From the NCBI GenBank assembly GCA_031261125.1, contig JAISJZ010000005.1:1-18301 (forward strand): DNA of 18,301 nucleotides, in the 5' to 3' direction. The stretch is from Planctomycetaceae bacterium (lineage in GTDB: Bacteria; Planctomycetota; Planctomycetia; Pirellulales; Thermoguttaceae). Below the pieces are notes generated by a model. It had not been told where the DNA came from. It saw only the letters and a program-made list of their open reading frames with translations, and did no database searches. The position numbers and the translations under genes are program-made. This document shows positions 15,047-18,301 of the stretch, in pieces (positions within the stretch are counted from its first letter, which is position 1; every line of letters starts with the position of its first letter).

Positions 15047-15145
15047 GGGGAGAAAAAAGTGCCTTATCCAATTTGAGAGTTTTTTATCATCTCTGTTGTA
15101 ACAGCATTTTTTTTGAAAACTTTTTGAAAATTCGTAAAAAAATTG

Positions 15146-15169
15146 TTGACAAACTGGATTTTGTATACT
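15146..15169 (+). promoter_or_regulatory. Possible promoter upstream of the structured RNA region
   Basis: TTGACA at 15146-15151 and TATACT at 15164-15169, but only 12 nt apart. An alternative pairing is TTGTTG (15143-15148) with TATACT at 15 nt. The boxes are good but the spacing is poor. If active it would start the helix-rich transcript at about 15175. The surrounding A/T-runs (15060-15145) also include a weak CTGT/ACAG hairpin followed by eight Ts. Confidence 0.3.
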
Positions 15170-15197
15170 ACACCATCGGCGAAAATTAGAGAGATGT

Positions 15198-15486
15198 CCG
15201 CGCACCGCTGGTGTTGCGGCTAAAATTAAGAGTACGTCAGCAATTCAACAGCCGCCGCAAGGCGGATTGGTGATTTTCGCAGGCAACCGAGCAATCGGGT
15301 GAAGAGAATCAATGGACAAAGAATACTGCGTGTCTCCCGTGAGGGAGCGTCTGCGCTTTGTCCATAGAGCATCTTCGGCGTTCCGCTTTGAAACTAGGGG
15401 CGCACCACTTATGCCGGTGGGAAGAATCCTATCTGTTGGACGCACCGCTCCTGTCTTGAAGCGGTCTTGCTTGGCGAATTCTGCCA
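15198..15486 (+). ncRNA. Candidate structured RNA upstream of the GIY-YIG gene
   Basis: This 289-nt stretch between a promoter-like sequence and the GIY-YIG start is packed with helices. (1) CCGC/GCGG enclosing CACC-gct-GGTG (15198-15219). (2) CCGCC-GCAA-GGCGG (15252-15265). (3) GATTTTC/GAGAATC (15272-15278 with 15304-15310), enclosing CCGA-GCAA-TCGG (15287-15298). (4) A 10-bp perfect stem ATGGACAAAG/CTTTGTCCAT (15312-15321, 15356-15365), enclosing CTCCC-GTGA-GGGAG (15334-15347). (5) CACC/GGTG (15403-15419). (6) ACCGCT/AGCGGT (15444-15465). (7) TGGC/GCCA (15472-15486). Three loops (GCAA, GCAA, GTGA) fit GNRA. The 9-mer CGCACCGCT occurs at 15201 and 15441. It does not match rnpB, tmRNA, SRP or group I/II core motifs I know. 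It could be an RNA partner, a leader of the nuclease, or part of a mobile element. Confidence 0.5.
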
Positions 15487-15511
15487 TTATCCTTAACTTT
15501 GGAGAGCAACA

Positions 15512-15969
15512 GTGAGCAACCAAAACATCGTCTATGTTCTGACCAATCTTGCAATGCCGGGCTTGTGCAAAATCGGAAAAACAACGACTGGACTTAATCC
15601 CGACCGAGTAACACAACTTTCTTTTGCTTCCGGTGTTCCGTCACCGTTTGAAGTGTATTATGCCGCTAAAGTGGACAATGCAACCGAAGTAGTTCCGTTT
15701 CAAGCGTAAAACTATGAATAAAAGGCAAAAACAAAGCAAAACTTCGATTACGCTCTGTTATTTTATGTCATAATTTTGAACTTGATGCAGTAGTAGAATC
15801 TGCATTATATTTTGCGTTCAAGGATTTTCGGCTTAACAGAAAAAAAGAATTCTTTAATGTTAAGCCGGAACAGGTTAAACAATCTCTTGCACTGTGGACG
15901 CACGAGGATTACACCGAAAAGTTAAAGCAAGAGGCGAAGCAGAACGCTCAAAACAGACCTTTTCTCTAA
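15512..15969 (+). pseudogene. Broken GIY-YIG (T5orf172-like) nuclease gene
   Basis: The first part starts at GTG 15512 with a clear Shine-Dalgarno GGAGAG (15501-15506). It encodes IVYVLT, AMPGLCKIGKTT and Arg32 within PDRVTQL, the GIY and YIG halves and the expected catalytic Arg of the T5orf172 type. After KVDNATEV it ends at a stop near 15709. In another frame, from about 15718 to the stop at 15967-15969, the expected remainder appears: VVESALYFAFKDFRLNR, then KKEFFNVKPEQV, which carries the Glu of the family core. About 100 extra bases and a frame change separate the parts. The stop after NRPFL lies inside an inverted repeat at 15955. I judge it inactivated, though a 65-aa N-terminal product could still be made. 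Known relatives are phage or mobile endonucleases. Confidence 0.7.
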
Positions 15970-16085
15970 CCCCTTTTGGCAGTCACTGAAAATTTGGGGT
16001 ACCCTTAAATTCACAAAGTAAAACAGAAAACTTGTAGATTCCCAAACACTTTATTTTACCTATTTTAATGTTAGAGAAAAGGTCT
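15955..16085. mobile_element. Possible 131-bp MITE-like element with 16-bp inverted repeats
   Basis: The arm AGACCTTTTCTCTAAC (15955-15970) is matched perfectly by GTTAGAGAAAAGGTCT (16070-16085), with 99 bp between. The left arm covers the last codons and the stop of the GIY-YIG remnant, so an insertion could have cut off that gene's end. No clear target-site duplication is visible, and the interior is AT-rich without coding content. It could instead be a long-range hairpin in a transcript. Confidence 0.4.
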
Positions 16086-16115
16086 AATAATTCTCGCACG
16101 CCTACCACTCACCCA

Positions 16116-16144
16116 TTGCGTATTTTTCTTTTTTTTGATAAAAT
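16116..16144 (+). promoter_or_regulatory. Sigma70-type promoter for the Roc-COR gene
   Basis: -35 TTGCGT at 16116-16121, a 17-nt T-rich spacer, and -10 TAAAAT at 16139-16144. The leader to ATG 16195 is about 44 nt and contains a good Shine-Dalgarno AAGGTGA (16184-16190). Confidence 0.6.
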
Positions 16145-16194
16145 GCGGGGTTAATAGAGGTTCTCTATAGTATAAGCATCCAAAAGGTGATGAT

Positions 16195-18301
16195 ATGGCT
16201 AAAAATGACAAAAAGTTTAGAGAAGAAATAAAAAGCAAACTGAGAACAACTCTTACTAAAAAAGGGGACGTGGTTAAGTTTGCATGGCTTTGTGCCGTGC
16301 GGGCTTTGCCTTTCTTGGGGGCAAAAGGTAATTTTAATTTTTGGAAAGAAGAAGAAAGAGAAGAATATCTCTATTCGCTTCTTCTTGTGCTGGATAGAAG
16401 TAACTGCTTCAACAACAACATCCTCGCTGTCTTCGCCAACGCCGCCAACGACGCCGCCAAAACCGCCGCCTACGCCGCCTACGCCGCCCTTGACCTTCAC
16501 GCCGCTGGACGAAAATATGATTTTGAGAAAATTATTTTCCAGGATATACGAGATATTCGAAATCACAAAGAATTGAACCACGATCGAAATATTTATGGCA
16601 ACGTCTGGAACAATTTTCAGACGGCATTGGAGAATATTGGTTGTGGTTACTGGGGAAAGTTGTATCGAGAGATTTTTGATAACGGATTTGTTCTGGACCA
16701 TGAAGCGTTGAAAAGGCGTTTGAGTGTTCCTGAGGAAATCCGGGACCGGGGAGCAAAAGCCGTTGCGGATTATTTAGTGGAGTTAGAAAAAAGTGCCAAG
16801 AAGGGAAACAAACCCATCTTTCTGAATGAAGCCCGTCTTATCATTCTCGGAGAAAAAGGAGCAGGAAAAACAAGTCTCGCAAGAAGACTCATTAAGAGTA
16901 ATGCGGGAATGCCAAAGGAAGAGGACAGTACCTTCGGTGTAGATGTGTTACCCTGGAAAATACCAAGAAAGGACAACCCAGATGAAAAAATCAATGTTCC
17001 TATCTGGGATTTTGCGGGACATGTGGTGACTCACGCCGCACATAAGATTTTCCTTGCGAAACGCTGTGTCTATGTGATTGTTTACAATGGACGAATCGAA
17101 AGAGATAATCACTTGGAATACTGGCTGGATCAAGTTAAAGAAAAAGATTCCACGGTTTTTATTCTGGTTAATCTACGTGGAGATAAAAATAACCCGCAAA
17201 TTCCAAAAAACAAATTGAAGCGGTTGTATGACAAGAATACAATAGAGTTTTACGAAGTTGACCTCAAGAAAGACGAGACAAAAATTGCCGAATTTAGAAG
17301 TAAAATCATAGGTGCGATCAATGCGTCCTCTACATGTAATGATCTAGCGATTCCCGGTTATTCTAAAACAAAAGAAACACTGGCAACTTATTTCGAAAAC
17401 AATGAGCGCGGATGCATAGAAAAAAATGAGTTTGATAAAATTACAAAAGAGAATGGTTCTGACAATCCGACATTATTATTGGAATTATTTGATCTTTTAG
17501 GTCATTGTCGGTATGATAAAAACATCGACGCAAAAAAGGTATTCAATCTTAAATGGATTAGTGATGGAGTATATATAATTTTCAATTGGATTTCTAATAA
17601 TCATAAAAATTCCTTCTGTCATTCGGATTGGACCAAAATTTTCGAAGACAAAAAAGAACAATACCCATTAGAGAAGAGCAATTTTATTATTCAGTTAATG
17701 AAAAATCACGAATTAGCTTATTCAACAGAAAGAGGTTTTTACATCATCCCTTCTTTATTGGAAATTGATGAGCCAGAAGACCTCCCAGAATATTCGGTAA
17801 CCGACAGTTTGATGATGAGGTATGAATCCAAACGACCATTTCTCCCGGATATAATTTCCCGATTTATTGTGCGCCACAGTGGTGACATAAAAAAAGATAA
17901 GAATGATATGGTTTGGCGATCCGGTGTTATACTGGAAGGTAAAGCTAATTCAGAAGGATGTACCGCTTTTGTTTGGGAAAATGACCGCACAATCAATGTT
18001 TCCGTAAAAGGAACGGGTAAAACAAATTACCTTAATGAATTGCGGGAAACACTAAATGAACTTTTCAAAAAATACGAAAAAAAGCCGGACTTGGAATATC
18101 GGGTAGACTGTGATGGTTCCAGAGAACCAAATGGTTTGTGGTTGCGTGACAAGCAGATTTATCAACTTGCCAAACAGGATAAACTTTATTATGATGAAGA
18201 AGCCCAAAACAATGTTGATATGAAAGAGATTGTAAAGGCTTATCATATTAAGAAGGATAATCTTATGGATACAGAAAATATGAATGAATCTATTTATATT
18301 A
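16195..18301 (+). CDS. Roc-COR family GTPase, 3' end outside window (702 codons visible)
   Basis: A large multi-domain GTP-binding switch protein of the Roc-COR (ROCO) family; it reads open from ATG 16195 to the window edge. An unrecognised N-terminal region (1-205) contains FWKEEEREEY and an Ala-rich helical segment (about 96-124) made largely of GCC codons. The Roc GTPase follows: Walker A GEKGAGKTS (219-227), switch threonine in STFGVDV (245-251), and WDFAGH (271-276), the DxxG motif with His in place of the usual Gln. The usual TKxD/NKxD motif is replaced by NLRGDK (326-331). COR-like segments are KWISDGVY (453-460) and RYESKRPFLPDIISRFIVRH (542-561), with WRSGVILE nearby (574-581). The region after about 623 is charged, and any effector domain is out of view. 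The composition is AT-rich, unlike the left side, which suggests transfer. It may act in defence or signalling (inference). Confidence 0.85.
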   Translation, partial: MAKNDKKFREEIKSKLRTTLTKKGDVVKFAWLCAVRALPFLGAKGNFNFWKEEEREEYLYSLLLVLDRSNCFNNNILAVFANAANDAAKTAAYAAYAALDLHAAGRKYDFEKIIFQDIRDIRNHKELNHDRNIYGNVWNNFQTALENIGCGYWGKLYREIFDNGFVLDHEALKRRLSVPEEIRDRGAKAVADYLVELEKSAKKGNKPIFLNEARLIILGEKGAGKTSLARRLIKSNAGMPKEEDSTFGVDVLPWKIPRKDNPDEKINVPIWDFAGHVVTHAAHKIFLAKRCVYVIVYNGRIERDNHLEYWLDQVKEKDSTVFILVNLRGDKNNPQIPKNKLKRLYDKNTIEFYEVDLKKDETKIAEFRSKIIGAINASSTCNDLAIPGYSKTKETLATYFENNERGCIEKNEFDKITKENGSDNPTLLLELFDLLGHCRYDKNIDAKKVFNLKWISDGVYIIFNWISNNHKNSFCHSDWTKIFEDKKEQYPLEKSNFIIQLMKNHELAYSTERGFYIIPSLLEIDEPEDLPEYSVTDSLMMRYESKRPFLPDIISRFIVRHSGDIKKDKNDMVWRSGVILEGKANSEGCTAFVWENDRTINVSVKGTGKTNYLNELRETLNELFKKYEKKPDLEYRVDCDGSREPNGLWLRDKQIYQLAKQDKLYYDEEAQNNVDMKEIVKAYHIKKDNLMDTENMNESIYI

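Noticed and set aside
15085..15115. Intrinsic terminator (CTGT-tgta-ACAG then T8)
   Set aside because: The stem is only 4 bp, and there is no plus-strand gene upstream that would need it.
15198..15486. Group I or group II intron, RNase P RNA, tmRNA or SRP RNA
   Set aside because: None of the conserved core motifs (group I P/Q/R/S, group II domain V, RNase P GAAAGTCC-type core, tmRNA T-loop end, SRP GGAA loop) was found.
15312..15515. 67-aa plus-strand open frame ending at the GIY-YIG start
   Set aside because: It lies across the strong RNA stems, has no good ribosome-binding site and no recognisable fold. The helices explain the sequence better, though homologs could be checked.
15245..15616. 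123-aa minus-strand open frame
   Set aside because: Covers the structured region and the start of the GIY-YIG gene; composition is shadow-like.
16165..16701. 178-aa minus-strand open frame with Gly/Val-rich repeats
   Set aside because: The Gly/Val pattern is the reverse reading of the GCC-codon Ala tract of the Roc-COR gene.
1..18301. CRISPR array, tRNA, rRNA or complete insertion sequence
   Set aside because: No regularly spaced repeats, cloverleaf sequences, rRNA segments or transposase coding regions were seen on reading.

Overview
The window looks like chromosome from a planctomycete-type bacterium. The evidence is two twin-arginine Gfo/Idh/MocA oxidoreductases, one of them paired with a ThuA-like protein, several small proteins of a kind I associate with Planctomycetota, a lone short FlgD, and many genes lacking a clear Shine-Dalgarno sequence. 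The phylum is an inference from gene content; no rRNA or tRNA gene was seen. From about 1 to 15000 the composition is moderately GC-rich and genes are tightly packed. From about 15000 to the right edge it becomes AT-rich and looks like an accessory island.

Layout: (1) 55-2170, minus strand: thuA-like gene then a Gfo/Idh/MocA oxidoreductase, a likely two-gene sugar-metabolism unit. (2) 2346-5297, plus strand: a methyltetrahydrofolate methyltransferase (AcsE-like), then a sodium/solute symporter with its own strong promoter. (3) 5384-5803, plus: short flgD with its own promoter. (4) 8930-5868, minus: cstA, trpS and a small Cys-rich protein, closely spaced and probably one operon. (5) 9018-10691, plus: formate-tetrahydrofolate ligase, divergent from cstA. 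Both genes appear to fire from overlapping promoters whose -10 boxes form the two arms of one palindrome. (6) 14967-10704, minus: a 59-aa basic protein, a YdjM/DUF457-type membrane protein, a second Tat-exported Gfo/Idh/MocA oxidoreductase, a Nudix hydrolase, and a Gly/Arg-rich LTxxQ (Spy/CpxP-like) exported protein.

The right end (about 15000-18301) differs. A roughly 290-nt stretch dense in helices, several capped by GNRA-type tetraloops, sits directly upstream of a GIY-YIG (T5orf172-like) nuclease gene. That gene starts at GTG 15512 and is broken by an insertion and frame change just before its expected catalytic Glu. Its remnant ends inside a 16-bp perfect inverted repeat that may delimit a 131-bp MITE-like element. 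Next comes an open, window-truncated Roc-COR GTPase gene (702 codons visible) with an unrecognised N-terminal domain containing an Ala-rich segment. Roc-COR proteins in bacteria are often signalling or defence-type switches with C-terminal effectors, and here the effector end lies beyond the window.

The methyltransferase and formate-THF ligase point to tetrahydrofolate C1 metabolism, but no CO dehydrogenase/acetyl-CoA synthase or corrinoid protein is in view. The best candidates for something new are the structured RNA plus GIY-YIG unit and the Roc-COR gene. Promoters called here follow a consistent pattern (TTGACA-like, 16-17 nt, TATAAT-like).
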